From positions 62,001 through 126,000 of the forward strand of contig NZ_QOLD01000028.1 in the NCBI RefSeq assembly GCF_003333305.1: a DNA stretch of 64,000 bases. The letters are read 5' to 3'. Shown here piece by piece: positions 1 through 9,340 of the stretch. Numbering within the stretch: position 1 is the first letter of the stretch; each line of letters starts with the position of its first letter. A model generated the notes under the pieces. That model searched no databases, was not told the DNA's origin, and saw only the letters and a list, made by a program, of their open reading frames with translations. The DNA comes from Candidatus Colwellia aromaticivorans (GTDB taxonomy: Bacteria > Pseudomonadota > Gammaproteobacteria > Enterobacterales > Alteromonadaceae). The position numbers and the translations under genes were made by a program.

Positions 1-1097
1 ATGCCTTAGCTAAGCAACTATTACGTATGACAGGCGTAAGATTACCTGAAGATGCTTGGCATGAAGTTGAGTTACCACTGCACTTAACGATGAATTTTCA
101 AATTGTTAATGAAAAAGGACAATTATTAAAGCAGGGGCGAGATCTTAATTTACTAAAAGCTGAACTCCAAGGAAAAGTTAAAGCGTCAATTAAACAAGTG
201 GCCGAGAAGGGCATTGAAAAAAGTAAATTAATTCAATGGGATTTTGGTAATTTAGCGCAAAGTTATGAGAAAAAAGTAGCAAATATAACTATTAAAGCGT
301 TTCCTGCTTTGGTCGATCATAACAGCAGTGTTGCTATTGAATTATTTGAACAACAAGAACACGCTGAGCAAGCTATGTTGAATGGTATTAGTCGTTTAAT
401 TTTATTAAATATACCTTCGCCACTAAAATATTTACAAGAAAAACTGCCCAATAAAGCTAAGCTAGGTTTGTATTTTAATCCTTTTGGCTCTATTGCTGAT
501 TTATTGCAAGACTGTATTCAAGCTGCTTGTGTTTATTTAGTTAAGCAATACTTACAAAATAATAAATTAGAGCACTTACCACGAACTGAAAGTGATTTTG
601 ACTTAATACGAGATTATGTCCGTGCAGAAATTTCAGATTGTGTACTAATAGCCGCTATTAAAGTAGAGCAAGCATTGAACTTAAGACACGATGTCGCTAA
701 AAAGTTAAAGGGAAGCGTACCGCTAAATGTTATTCAGTCTCATGGTGATGTAAAACAGCAAAGTGGCAGTTTAGTTTTTAAAGGTTTTGTAAATGCTTCA
801 GGTATCGAGAAGTTAGATGATATTATTCGATACCTAAAAGGAATAGTCCGTCGTTTAGAGAAATTACCAATAGATCCTAATCAAGACAGATTAAAGCTCA
901 TTGATGTAAATAAAGCGGTTGATAAATATAACAGTGTGTTGTCAGCACAGCGAAAAGACAAACCCATAGCACAAGATATTTTAGCGACTAAGTGGATGAT
1001 CGAAGAATTACGAATTTCATTATTCGCTCAAAATTTAGGTACAGCACAGCCGATATCATTGAAACGAATCTTTAATCACCTAAAAAGCTTTTCATAG
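1..1097 (+). CDS. hrpA: ATP-dependent RNA helicase HrpA, C-terminal part (5' truncated by window edge)
   Basis: The reading frame is open from the first bases (codons in phase with position 3) to a TAG stop, so this is the 3' end of a longer gene. The roughly 360 residues match the C-terminal region (DUF3418) that follows the DEAH helicase core in HrpA: an early 'PLHLTMNF' segment, then 'FPALVDH', 'LFEQQEHAEQAM' and 'GISRLILLNIPSPLKYL', all typical of this domain. HrpA proteins are about 1300 residues long, so the helicase motifs lie outside the window. HrpA is a DEAH-box RNA helicase acting on mRNA and, in Escherichia coli, on stalled ribosomes. Family assignment is by recognition of the domain; the helicase core is not visible here. 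Confidence 0.85.
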   Translation, partial: ALAKQLLRMTGVRLPEDAWHEVELPLHLTMNFQIVNEKGQLLKQGRDLNLLKAELQGKVKASIKQVAEKGIEKSKLIQWDFGNLAQSYEKKVANITIKAFPALVDHNSSVAIELFEQQEHAEQAMLNGISRLILLNIPSPLKYLQEKLPNKAKLGLYFNPFGSIADLLQDCIQAACVYLVKQYLQNNKLEHLPRTESDFDLIRDYVRAEISDCVLIAAIKVEQALNLRHDVAKKLKGSVPLNVIQSHGDVKQQSGSLVFKGFVNASGIEKLDDIIRYLKGIVRRLEKLPIDPNQDRLKLIDVNKAVDKYNSVLSAQRKDKPIAQDILATKWMIEELRISLFAQNLGTAQPISLKRIFNHLKSFS

Positions 1098-1099
1098 TT

Positions 1100-1510
1100 A
1101 TACCAATTGAAGTAATGAATAAATCATTCAGCGAGAATTAAAAGGTGTAGAGGCAGCAGGTTCATAGTTCCAGACTGAACCTAAGCACCTACATCAGGAG
1201 AATGTGCGTCCTGCATTCTCTAATAAGGTACTTCCTGTACCGTCATGTAGGCAAGGCATTGATTGAAGAGAATGGTTGTTCAGGAGAATATGCTCCTGCA
1301 TTCTCTAATAAGCTTCATCCATGTAGCGCCATTGTCGAAATTAATAACGCCGCATATATACCTTTTAAACTCGCCCTTGGGAGCTTGTCAGGAAAGTGAT
1401 AACCTCACAAATTTGTTGGATATAGAGTGACTATATACGCACAAATTTTGCTTGTTCTAACTTCCCTGACACTGCTCTGAATTAATTCATGCATTATTTC
1501 ATTTGGGTAT
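1100..1510. repeat. Composite interspersed repeat with ATACC-type inverted ends
   Basis: The left end (ATACCAATTGAAGTAATG) and the inverted right end (ATACCCAAATGAAATAATG) form imperfect terminal inverted repeats, as in the elements at 21929 and 45514. Nested inside are a hairpin with loop TAGTTCCAGAC (1158-1182), a split CCTACAT/ATGTAGG stem (1188-1251), and a stretch at about 1255-1327 that is the reverse complement of part of the element at 63181. The 65-codon ORF within it is not credible as a gene. The rest of the gap up to 1708 is A/T-rich with no gene seen. Confidence 0.75.
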
Positions 1511-1708
1511 TAATTGACACATAGGCTTAAGCTACGTATAAATAACGAAACGGTTTTTTATTTGATTATTTAATTATAATTCACCTTACGTTAACTGTTT
1601 CGTCATTTCGTAGGTTGTTATACGGATCTTTTGTGTTTGTTTTGAAAGTATTAATCAACAAAGCATAAGGATGACAGTAGGTGATAGTTATATTACATTG
1701 GAGTACGA

Positions 1709-2008
1709 ATGATAAATTATGATGACAAACGTGATTTTTACCGCATGATGCTAAACAGCGAGGTAATTGTTACCATTATTGATGATGAGGCTAATAGCCA
1801 AATAACAGCTACTTGTCGAGATTTAAGTGCTACTGGTATGGCAATTGAAATAGAACACCCATTGGCAATATCTACCCATGTAAAAATTAAACTAGACTCA
1901 GCATCGGATCTAGTGCAAGACCTTGATATTCTGGGTAAAGTAGTGAGGGTAGATGAAGAATGTGAAGGGTGTTATCTAGTTGGAATTGCTATAGAGGAAT
2001 TAGATTAA
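1709..2008 (+). CDS. Single-domain PilZ protein (putative c-di-GMP receptor)
   Basis: This 99-residue protein is a stand-alone PilZ domain. The two c-di-GMP-binding motifs are present: RxxxR at residues 8-12 (RDFYR) and D/NxSxxG at 38-43 (DLSATG). The rest fits the small beta barrel of the family, ending in 'LVGIAIEEL'. A good Shine-Dalgarno (TGGAG) lies 6 nt before the ATG. The gene stands alone, between a repeat and the convergent pykA, so the process it controls cannot be inferred from context. c-di-GMP binding is likely from the intact motifs but untested. Confidence 0.85.
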   Translation: MINYDDKRDFYRMMLNSEVIVTIIDDEANSQITATCRDLSATGMAIEIEHPLAISTHVKIKLDSASDLVQDLDILGKVVRVDEECEGCYLVGIAIEELD

Positions 2009-2044
2009 TTTAGTTTCTAATTAATAGTTAATAGTTACGAGTTA

Positions 2045-2092
2045 CGAAGACACTATACTGAGCATGTAATGACTGAGTATGTAATGTCTTCG
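2045..2092. terminator. Hairpin between the PilZ gene and convergent pykA
   Basis: CGAAGACA at 2045-2052 pairs with TGTCTTCG at 2085-2092. The loop holds two near-identical copies of a segment reading GAGCATGTAATG / GAGTATGTAATG. There is no clear T-run, so its action as an intrinsic terminator is uncertain. Confidence 0.35.
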
Positions 2093-2135
2093 AAACGCGA
2101 TACTTTTCTTTCTCGTTTACTTGACTTAAATTAAC

Positions 2136-3587
2136 TTAAACAAGGTGTTTTTTAGTAATAATTAATACTTTTAGTGTATTTGATGCGCCAACTGTTTCCA
2201 TTAAATCGCCATGAGTCACAATGACTTTATCACCTACTTTTAAGTCCGCTTTTTGACATACGGCTTTAAGTATATCGTTGTCTAAGCTTTCATTATCACT
2301 TTGCTTTGAATCAAAGGCAACAGGATAAACACCGCGATAAATAGCAGTTTTGTTTAATGTTTTAGCATGACGAGACAAAGAGTAAATAGGCAAGCCTGAA
2401 GTAATACGAGACATTAACTTACTGGTTTGGCCTGACTCAGTTAAGGCTATAATAGCTTTAACTCCCTCTAAATGATTAGCTGCATACATGGCTGATATGG
2501 CAATAGTTTCAGATACTTCAGTAAAGGTTAAATTCATTCTGTGATTTGAAATATTTACCGAACGATGTTTTTCAGCGCCAACACAAACGCCAGCCATTGC
2601 CGTGACTGTTTCAACAGGGTATTTACCTGCAGCTGTTTCAGCACTAAGCATTACTGCATCAGTACCGTCTAATACCGCATTTGCTACATCCATAACCTCA
2701 GCACGCGTTGGCATAGGTTGCTCAATCATGGTTTCCATCATTTGTGTAGCCGTAATTACCACACGATTTAATTGACGAGAACGGGCGATAATATGCTTTT
2801 GTTTACCAACAAGCTCTGCATCACCAATTTCTACCCCTAAATCACCACGAGCAACCATAACAACATCAGAGGCTAGAATAATACCATCAAGTATTTTGTC
2901 ATCATTTACCGCTTCTGCACGTTCAATTTTTGATACTAAACGGGCATCACAACCGGCTTCTTGTGCGAGTAAACGTGCTTCGCGCATATCTGCTGCATCA
3001 CGAGGAAAAGAAACTGCAAGGAAATCGACATTGATTTTAGCGGCTAATTTAATATCTTCTTTATCTTTAACGGTTAATGCCGGCGCTGTTAAACCACCAC
3101 CTTGACGGTTAATGCCTTTATTATTAGATAATGGACCACCAACGGTAACTTCTGTAAATACAGAAGTATCAGATGTTGACAGTACCTTTAATTGTACGCG
3201 ACCATCATCAAGCAATAAAATATCGCCGGTATTAACATCTTGTACTAATTTTTTATAATCAATACCTACTTTTTCTTGGCAACCTAAGCCTTTATCTAAA
3301 GTGGCATCAAGTTCAAATTTATCACCAATAGCGAGCTTTATTGGACCATCTTTGAAGGTTGATACACGTATTTTAGGACCTTGTAGATCACCTAGAATAC
3401 CAACATAAATACCTAATTCCTTTGCCACTTCGCGAACATTATTAGCTCTGTCGATATGATCTTGTGGAATTCCGTGAGAAAAATTAAGTCTCACAACGTT
3501 TACACCAGCATCCAGTACTGATTTCAATATGTCTCTATCATCGGTTGCCGGACCAAGCGTGGCAACAATTTTTGTTCTTCTAGGCAT
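2136..3587 (-). CDS. pykA: Pyruvate kinase (PykA type)
   Basis: This is full-length pyruvate kinase (483 residues), the last step of glycolysis: phosphoenolpyruvate + ADP to pyruvate + ATP. It starts '[15 protein letters not shown]' and has '[10 protein letters not shown]' near residue 30, the '[13 protein letters not shown]' substrate region, '[13 protein letters not shown]', the signature '[10 protein letters not shown]' and '[15 protein letters not shown]'. It is closer to E. coli PykA than PykF ('[13 protein letters not shown]', '[17 protein letters not shown]'). It lies 71 bp downstream of hexR on the same strand and may be co-transcribed with it. pykA is a HexR target in related bacteria, but I saw no clear HexR palindrome in the 71-bp gap. 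The assignment is secure. Confidence 0.97.
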   Translation of the reverse strand: MPRRTKIVATLGPATDDRDILKSVLDAGVNVVRLNFSHGIPQDHIDRANNVREVAKELGIYVGILGDLQGPKIRVSTFKDGPIKLAIGDKFELDATLDKGLGCQEKVGIDYKKLVQDVNTGDILLLDDGRVQLKVLSTSDTSVFTEVTVGGPLSNNKGINRQGGGLTAPALTVKDKEDIKLAAKINVDFLAVSFPRDAADMREARLLAQEAGCDARLVSKIERAEAVNDDKILDGIILASDVVMVARGDLGVEIGDAELVGKQKHIIARSRQLNRVVITATQMMETMIEQPMPTRAEVMDVANAVLDGTDAVMLSAETAAGKYPVETVTAMAGVCVGAEKHRSVNISNHRMNLTFTEVSETIAISAMYAANHLEGVKAIIALTESGQTSKLMSRITSGLPIYSLSRHAKTLNKTAIYRGVYPVAFDSKQSDNESLDNDILKAVCQKADLKVGDKVIVTHGDLMETVGASNTLKVLIITKKHLV

Positions 3588-3658
3588 GTTAATCCTTATT
3601 TATTTCTTTAAATGGTTCTTACGTTAGTGTGCGTTGTATTTTTTGTAAAAATAAACGG

Positions 3659-4507
3659 TTAATCTTTTCTATCAAAGCGTGAGCTTCTTAAACTATCTTT
3701 TACTTTTTTCAAATTATCTCTAAATTTACTACCTCTGCGTAAGGTGAAGCCGGTAGCCAATACATCAATTAATGCTAATTGAGCAATTCTAGAGGCCATT
3801 GGCATATATAGGTCTGTATCCTCGCTAACATCGAGCGATAAAACGATGCTACATTCTTTAGCTAATGGTGTATCTTTTGAAGTGATACCAATCACGGTTG
3901 CATCATTTTCTTTAGCCAAACTTGCTACTTCAACCAGTGATTTAGTTCTACCCGTATGAGAAATAACAATGACAACATCACCTTGGCGACTATTTATAGC
4001 ACTCATACGTTGCATTAATATGTCATCGAAATAAACAACAGGTACATTAAAGCGAAAAAATTTATTTTGAGCATCATGGGCGACAACTGCGGAAGCACCT
4101 AGACCAAAAAAAGAAATCTTATTGGCTTGGGTTAACACATCAACTGAGCGGTTGATTAACATTGGATCTAAACTTTTACGCGCCAATTCAAGATTAGCCA
4201 TAGTCGATTCAAAAATTTTAGACATATATTCTTCGGCACTATCAGTTTCATCCACATGGCGGTTAACATAGGGAGTACCGTTAGCTAAACTTTGCGCTAA
4301 GTGAAGTTTGAAATCGGGATAACCCTTAGTATCTAAACGACGACAAAAGCGGTTCACCGTAGGTTCACTTATGTTAGCTTCTTTAGCTAATGCAGCTATA
4401 CTTGAGTGTATAACCGTATTGGGTGAAGATAATATTACTTCAGCTACTTTACGTTCTGATTTACTTAATGTGTCTAGTTCGTTTGTGATCTTTTCTAATA
4501 TATTCAT
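3659..4507 (-). CDS. hexR: HexR, RpiR-family regulator of central carbon metabolism
   Basis: This 282-residue protein has the RpiR layout: an N-terminal helix-turn-helix (about residues 1-77, with 'ALAKEANISEPTVNRFCRRL') and a C-terminal sugar-isomerase (SIS) domain (about 125-255, with 'ISFFGLGASAVVAHDAQNKFFR' split across the sugar-phosphate site, and 'VIVISHTGRTKSLVE'). HexR senses 2-keto-3-deoxy-6-phosphogluconate and controls zwf, edd, eda, pykA and gapA in gammaproteobacteria. The gene is divergent from zwf-pgl-edd, and HexR-type palindromes lie between them. Assignment to HexR rather than another RpiR protein rests on sequence, neighbours and operators together. Confidence 0.93.
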   Translation of the reverse strand: MNILEKITNELDTLSKSERKVAEVILSSPNTVIHSSIAALAKEANISEPTVNRFCRRLDTKGYPDFKLHLAQSLANGTPYVNRHVDETDSAEEYMSKIFESTMANLELARKSLDPMLINRSVDVLTQANKISFFGLGASAVVAHDAQNKFFRFNVPVVYFDDILMQRMSAINSRQGDVVIVISHTGRTKSLVEVASLAKENDATVIGITSKDTPLAKECSIVLSLDVSEDTDLYMPMASRIAQLALIDVLATGFTLRRGSKFRDNLKKVKDSLRSSRFDRKD

Positions 4508-4822
4508 TATCGTGTGATCCTAGATCTACTTATATTAGCCAGCAATATTTATATTTGATGGCAAGTAAAGTGTATATTTAATGCTCAACGGTTGACTGTT
4601 ATTCCTTTACTGTAATTTATTTTCTTCTTAAGTAACAGGAAAAATGAAATTTTATTCCATAATTAGGACTGATATAATGTAAAACGGTTGAAATATGCAA
4701 GTATTCAATTAATAAACAGGGGTTCTATACAGTGATTTATTAATATATTATGTTTGTAACACCATCTAATAAGTAAGTTTACCTAGGTTTAATAGCCATT
4801 TTTATGATATTTACAAATAAAA

Positions 4823-4837
4823 TGTAATAAAATTACA
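4823..4837. promoter_or_regulatory. HexR operator, site 1
   Basis: TGTAATAAAATTACA is a palindrome (TGTAAT-N3-ATTACA) matching the known gammaproteobacterial HexR motif. It lies about 160 bp upstream of zwf and 316 bp from the hexR start, in the 488-bp divergent region, which otherwise holds no gene. Confidence 0.85.
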
Positions 4838-4883
4838 AAAAGTTCTTTACTGATGGACATTCAGGCGCTAAATTAGATGTATA

Positions 4884-4898
4884 TGTAGTTTAGTTACA
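4884..4898. promoter_or_regulatory. Possible second HexR site upstream of zwf
   Basis: TGTAGTTTAGTTACA keeps the TGTA and TTACA ends of the HexR palindrome and matches site 1 at 11 of 15 positions. It starts 61 bp after site 1 and ends about 97 bp before zwf. It is a weaker match and is reported as a candidate. Confidence 0.5.
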
Positions 4899-4995
4899 AT
4901 ACTGCTATTTAATAATTATCAATTTAGTACGCAGTCATTAATGAAATGAACTTATCCATCAAAGCCCTAATTAGAAAATAAGGTCAGAGAGTTTT

Positions 4996-6465
4996 ATGAA
5001 GAAATTAGATTGTCAGTCTGCCAGTGAAATCGTTATTTTTGGTGCTTTAGGTGATTTGTCACGCCGCAAACTTTTGCCTGCATTATACCAACTAGAGGTA
5101 TGTGGGTTAATTAATGAAAGAAGCCGCATTGTTGCTGTTGCTCGTCCAACACACACTATTGAAGAGTTTAAAAGTTTTGTGTTAGAAAACCTTAATAACT
5201 TTGTTAAGGAAGAAATAGATGAAGATGTTTTAGCACGCTTTATGGCACGTTTAGTCTATCAACAGCTTGATATGAAAGAAGCTTCTGCTTATAGCAATTT
5301 AGCCGATACTTTATCAGGTGGAAATAGTACCCGTGTTTATTATTTCTCTACGCCACCTGCTATCTATGGCGATATATGTGATGGTCTTAATCACGCTTCA
5401 CTTATCTGCGATGATGACCGTGTCGTGATGGAAAAGCCTATTGGTCACTGTTTAGAGTCTTCTAAAGTAATAAATAACCAAGTAGCGCGCTTTTTTAATG
5501 AAAATCAAATTTATCGTATTGATCATTATCTAGGTAAAGAAACGGTATTAAACCTTTTGGTATTACGTTTTGCTAATTCACTTTTTACCAACAACTGGGA
5601 TAGAAATAGTATAGATCATGTGCAAATAACGGTTGCTGAAAGTGTTGGTATAGAAGGCCGTTGGGGTTTTTATGATGAAGCGGGCCAAATGCGCGATATG
5701 ATTCAAAACCATTTATTGCAGATATTATCTTTATTAGCGATGGAGCCTCCTGCGGACTTAAGTGCTGAAAGTATTAGAGCAGAAAAATTAAAAGCAGTTA
5801 AAGCGCTTTCTCCTATTGATCGCACCAATGTTAAAGAGAAAACAGTTCGCGGCCAATACGCTGATGGTTTTTTAAATGGTGTTGCCGTACCTGGATATTT
5901 GAACGAAGAAGGTGCTATTGCTAATAGTAAAACAGAAACATTTGTTGCAATTAAAGCCGAAATAGATAATTGGCGATGGTCGGGTGTGCCATTCTATTTA
6001 CGAACCGGTAAGCGTATGCCAGCTAAGCACAGTGAAATTGTTGTGCACTTTAAAGAGCAGCCACACAACATCTTTAAGGACAGTTATAGCGAGTTACCTT
6101 CAAACAAGTTAACCATACGTTTGCAACCTGATGAAGGGGTAGAATTGCAAATGATGAATAAAATTCCTGGCATTGCATCGCAAATGAATATTCAAGAAAA
6201 TAAACTAGATTTGAGTTTCAGTGATACTTATCAAGATCAAAGGGTAATTGATGCATATGAACGCTTAATGCTAGAAGTATTAAATGGTAATCAGTCATTG
6301 TTTGTTAGTCGTGACGAAGTTGAAGCAGCTTGGACATGGGCTGATAGTATTATTGATGCATGGCAGGCAACCAGTGAAGCACCTAAACCATATGCAGCAG
6401 GCTCATGGGGGCCAGTATCATCAATTTCATTAATTGCGCGTGATGATCGCCAGTGGGTAGAGTAA
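4996..6465 (+). CDS. zwf: Glucose-6-phosphate 1-dehydrogenase
   Basis: This 489-residue enzyme oxidises glucose 6-phosphate to 6-phosphogluconolactone with NAD(P)+, the entry to the Entner-Doudoroff and oxidative pentose-phosphate pathways. Visible are the N-terminal dinucleotide motif 'IFGALGDLSRRKLLPALY', the active-site signature 'RIDHYLGKE', the 'EKPIGH' segment and 'PFYLRTGKRM' near residue 335. It is first in a zwf-pgl-edd unit under the HexR palindromes. Its stop codon is 2 nt before the ATG chosen for pgl, indicating tight coupling. Confidence 0.97.
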   Translation: MKKLDCQSASEIVIFGALGDLSRRKLLPALYQLEVCGLINERSRIVAVARPTHTIEEFKSFVLENLNNFVKEEIDEDVLARFMARLVYQQLDMKEASAYSNLADTLSGGNSTRVYYFSTPPAIYGDICDGLNHASLICDDDRVVMEKPIGHCLESSKVINNQVARFFNENQIYRIDHYLGKETVLNLLVLRFANSLFTNNWDRNSIDHVQITVAESVGIEGRWGFYDEAGQMRDMIQNHLLQILSLLAMEPPADLSAESIRAEKLKAVKALSPIDRTNVKEKTVRGQYADGFLNGVAVPGYLNEEGAIANSKTETFVAIKAEIDNWRWSGVPFYLRTGKRMPAKHSEIVVHFKEQPHNIFKDSYSELPSNKLTIRLQPDEGVELQMMNKIPGIASQMNIQENKLDLSFSDTYQDQRVIDAYERLMLEVLNGNQSLFVSRDEVEAAWTWADSIIDAWQATSEAPKPYAAGSWGPVSSISLIARDDRQWVE

Positions 6466-6467
6466 CC

Positions 6468-7163
6468 ATGTTTAAGCAAAATGATTTTGAAACCCGTGAA
6501 GCGTTAGATATTGCTTTAGCAGACAAAGTGAGTGAAATACTTCAACAAGCCATTTCACTAAAAGGTAAAGCGAGTATTGCGGTTTCAGGTGGCTCTACAC
6601 CGAAAGGATTTTTTAAAGTGTTATCACATAAAGATATTGACTGGAAAAAGGTCACTATTACTTTAGCTGATGAACGTTGGGTTGATATTACCTCAGATGC
6701 TAGTAATACCCGTTTAGTGCATGAAAATTTATTACAAAATAAAGCATCTGTAGCCAAGTTTTTTCACTTAAAGCAGGGTGAAGTACTTTGTGACGATACT
6801 TTAGCTGACCTTAATGTTGCGGCTCACAATGCATTGTTACCCTTAGATGTACTTATTTTAGGTATGGGTGAAGATGGTCACACGGCTTCATTATTTCCGT
6901 GTAGTGCACAAATCAAACAGGCTTTAGACATTAATAATGAAAATGCTTTAATGGTTGTACAGCCAACAACAGCACCACATCAGCGAATTACTTTTAGTTT
7001 TGCCTCATTAAGTCAGAGCAAAAACGTCTTTTTACATTTGTCTGGCGACAGTAAAAAACAAGTATTAGAAAAAGCACTTAACGGTGATGATGTATTTGAC
7101 ATGCCAATTCGTAAATTTCTACAAACTGATAACATTGATACACAAGTATATTGGGCTGTGTAG
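6468..7163 (+). CDS. pgl: 6-Phosphogluconolactonase
   Basis: The protein hydrolyses 6-phosphogluconolactone to 6-phosphogluconate. With the ATG at 6468 it has 231 residues, the usual length for Pgl/DevB proteins; an in-frame upstream start at 6453 would overlap zwf and adds only five residues. Family motifs are 'AVSGGSTPKGFF', 'TLADERWV', 'SNTRLVHENLL' and 'ILGMGEDGHTASLFP'. The position directly after zwf and before edd agrees with the function. Confidence 0.95.
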   Translation: MFKQNDFETREALDIALADKVSEILQQAISLKGKASIAVSGGSTPKGFFKVLSHKDIDWKKVTITLADERWVDITSDASNTRLVHENLLQNKASVAKFFHLKQGEVLCDDTLADLNVAAHNALLPLDVLILGMGEDGHTASLFPCSAQIKQALDINNENALMVVQPTTAPHQRITFSFASLSQSKNVFLHLSGDSKKQVLEKALNGDDVFDMPIRKFLQTDNIDTQVYWAV

Positions 7164-7218
7164 AACGGAATTTAGATAGTTTTAAACTAGCTATTATATA
7201 AATATTGAGAAATAAATT

Positions 7219-9033
7219 ATGAAACAAGAAATTGTAGATATTACTGAGCGAATTATTGCTCGAAGTGCTACCTCAAGAGCTGAATATTTAGTTAAAATAG
7301 AGGCAGAAAAATCAAGTACAGTACATCGCGCTAGTTTATCATGCGGTAACTTAGCACATGGTTTTGCTGCCTGTGGTAAAGATGACAAGCAATCATTACG
7401 TGGCATACATCATTCAGATATCGCTATTGTTTCTGCTTACAATGACATGCTTAGTGCTCACCAGCCATATCAAACATATCCAGACATTATCAAAGCTGCA
7501 GTTAAAGATGCGGGTGGTGTTGCACAATTTGCGGGTGGTGTTCCTGCTATGTGTGACGGAGTTACCCAAGGTCAACCGGGTATGGATTTAAGCCTGATGA
7601 GCCGTGATGTGATTGCAATGGCAACCGCTGTTGGTTTATCTCATAACATGTTTGATGGCGCATTAATGTTAGGTATATGTGATAAAATTGTACCTGGCTT
7701 ACTCATTGCTAGTATGACCTTTGGCCACTTACCAACAGTATTTATTCCTGCAGGTCCAATGCCTTCAGGTCTTCCAAATAAAGAAAAAGCAAGTGTACGT
7801 CAGCAATATGCTAAAGGTGAAGTAGACGAAGCAGCATTGCTTGAAGCAGAATCTGCATCATACCACTCTGCAGGTACTTGTACTTTCTTTGGCACAGCAA
7901 ACTCTAATCAGTTAGTTGTTGAAGTGATGGGCTTACATTTACCAGGTGCCTCTTTTATTGCACCTAACACACCACTTCGAGAAGAACTAACTAAAGCTGC
8001 AGCTAGACAGGCAACACGTCTTACGCAACAGTCGGGTAACTATATGCCGATTGGTAAAATGGTTGATGAACGCTCGGTTGTTAATGCCATTGTTGCATTA
8101 CTTGCAACGGGTGGTTCAACGAATCTAATCATGCACATTATTGCTTTTGCGAAAGCGGCAGGAATTATCATTAACTTTCAAGATTTTAATGATCTTTCTG
8201 AAACAGTACCATTGTTAACACGTATTTACCCTAATGGTCATGCTGATATCAATCAATTTCAAGAAGCGGGCGGTATGGCGTTATTATTCCGTGAACTTAT
8301 TGAGGGTGGTTTAGTCTTTGAAGATGTTGAAACTATTTGTGGTCGTGGTTTAACTCGATACACTAAAAAACCAGTTTTAGAAAACGGTGAGCTTAAGTGG
8401 GTTGATTGTGTTGAAAAATCACTTAATGATGCCATTATTGCAACGGTTGCTAAGCCATTTAGTAGTCATGGTGGTTTACGCATGATGAAAGGTAACTTGG
8501 GTGTTTCTGTTATTAAAACGTCATCACTTCCAGAAGGCAAGCTTGTCATTAAAGCACCTGCTATTGTTTTTGAAGATCAACATGAGTTACAAACGGCTTT
8601 TGATAACGGTGAACTTGAAAAAGATTTTGTTGCAGTAGTACGTTTCCAAGGACCCAAAGCTCGCGGTATGCCTGAGTTACATAAATTAACGCCGCTACTT
8701 GGTGTTTTACAAGATAAAGGGTTTAAAGTAGCGTTAGTAACAGATGGTCGTATGTCTGGTGCATCAGGGAAGGTTCCTGCAGCGATACATTTATGTCCAG
8801 AAGCGTTAGATGGCGGTTTAATTGCCAAAGTGAAAACGGGTGATATGATCAATCTTGACGGCGAGACAGGTGAATTAACATTATTGGTTGATGAAAAAGA
8901 ATTGGCCGCACGTGATATAGCTATATTTCAAGTTAATGGACATCATCAAGGTATGGGGCGTGAACTATTTGGTTTTATGCGTCGTAATTTAAGCTCAGCA
9001 GAAACTGGTGCTTGCTCATTGTTTGATGAATAA
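7219..9033 (+). CDS. edd: Phosphogluconate dehydratase
   Basis: This 604-residue Edd belongs to the IlvD/Edd family of iron-sulfur dehydratases and makes 2-keto-3-deoxy-6-phosphogluconate from 6-phosphogluconate, the committed Entner-Doudoroff step. Cluster-ligand cysteines are visible in 'GGVPAMCDGVTQGQPGM' and 'SAGTCTFFGTANSNQ'; other markers are 'LATGGSTNLIMHI' and 'VTDGRMSGASGKVPAAIH' with 'KARGMPELHKLTPLLG'. The length equals that of E. coli Edd. It follows pgl by 55 bp, probably in the same transcript. The next gene, eda, is separated by 307 bp that include a repeat. Confidence 0.97.
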   Translation: MKQEIVDITERIIARSATSRAEYLVKIEAEKSSTVHRASLSCGNLAHGFAACGKDDKQSLRGIHHSDIAIVSAYNDMLSAHQPYQTYPDIIKAAVKDAGGVAQFAGGVPAMCDGVTQGQPGMDLSLMSRDVIAMATAVGLSHNMFDGALMLGICDKIVPGLLIASMTFGHLPTVFIPAGPMPSGLPNKEKASVRQQYAKGEVDEAALLEAESASYHSAGTCTFFGTANSNQLVVEVMGLHLPGASFIAPNTPLREELTKAAARQATRLTQQSGNYMPIGKMVDERSVVNAIVALLATGGSTNLIMHIIAFAKAAGIIINFQDFNDLSETVPLLTRIYPNGHADINQFQEAGGMALLFRELIEGGLVFEDVETICGRGLTRYTKKPVLENGELKWVDCVEKSLNDAIIATVAKPFSSHGGLRMMKGNLGVSVIKTSSLPEGKLVIKAPAIVFEDQHELQTAFDNGELEKDFVAVVRFQGPKARGMPELHKLTPLLGVLQDKGFKVALVTDGRMSGASGKVPAAIHLCPEALDGGLIAKVKTGDMINLDGETGELTLLVDEKELAARDIAIFQVNGHHQGMGRELFGFMRRNLSSAETGACSLFDE

Positions 9034-9049
9034 AAAATAACGTGCCTAT

Positions 9050-9198
9050 GTAGATGGTTCAGGAGCGTCATCCCCGTGATTTCTTTGCCTACATGGATGT
9101 AGGTACTTAGCTTTGGTCTGGAACTACAAAGCTGAATCGGGGATCTAGTGTTTTAAGCACAATAGATCTTCGATCAGAGACTTCGAAGATGACGTCTA
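9050..9198. repeat. Nested palindromic intergenic repeat between edd and eda
   Basis: The outer arms are CGTCATCCCC (9066-9075) and the later CGGGGAT (9138) and GAAGATGACG (9185) segments. The core, read on the minus strand, is AGCTTTG + TAGTTCCAGAC + CAAAGCT (9133 to 9109) followed by a perfect CCTACAT-GG-ATGTAGG hairpin (9088-9103). The 27-bp block 9109-9135 occurs identically, inverted, at 26241-26267. The remaining bases to 9340 are A/T-rich and should hold the eda promoter; no gene was seen. Confidence 0.75.
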
Positions 9199-9340
9199 CA
9201 GTTACATTCTGAGTTAACTGCATAGACATGAAAAATAAATATTATCATTTGGCTAAGTTGCGATTTTAAAAAAGTTAACTTAGCTGTACAAAAATTTAAG
9301 TATCAGTGAACTACTGATGCCAAGAGAGTATAGAGGATTT

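Noticed and set aside
1202-1399. 65-codon ORF
   Set aside because: It lies entirely within the composite repeat at 1100-1510, and its codons are those of repeat modules seen elsewhere in non-coding positions.
9285-9299. HexR operator upstream of eda (TGTACAAAAATTTAA)
   Set aside because: Only one half resembles the motif; the right half lacks TTACA.
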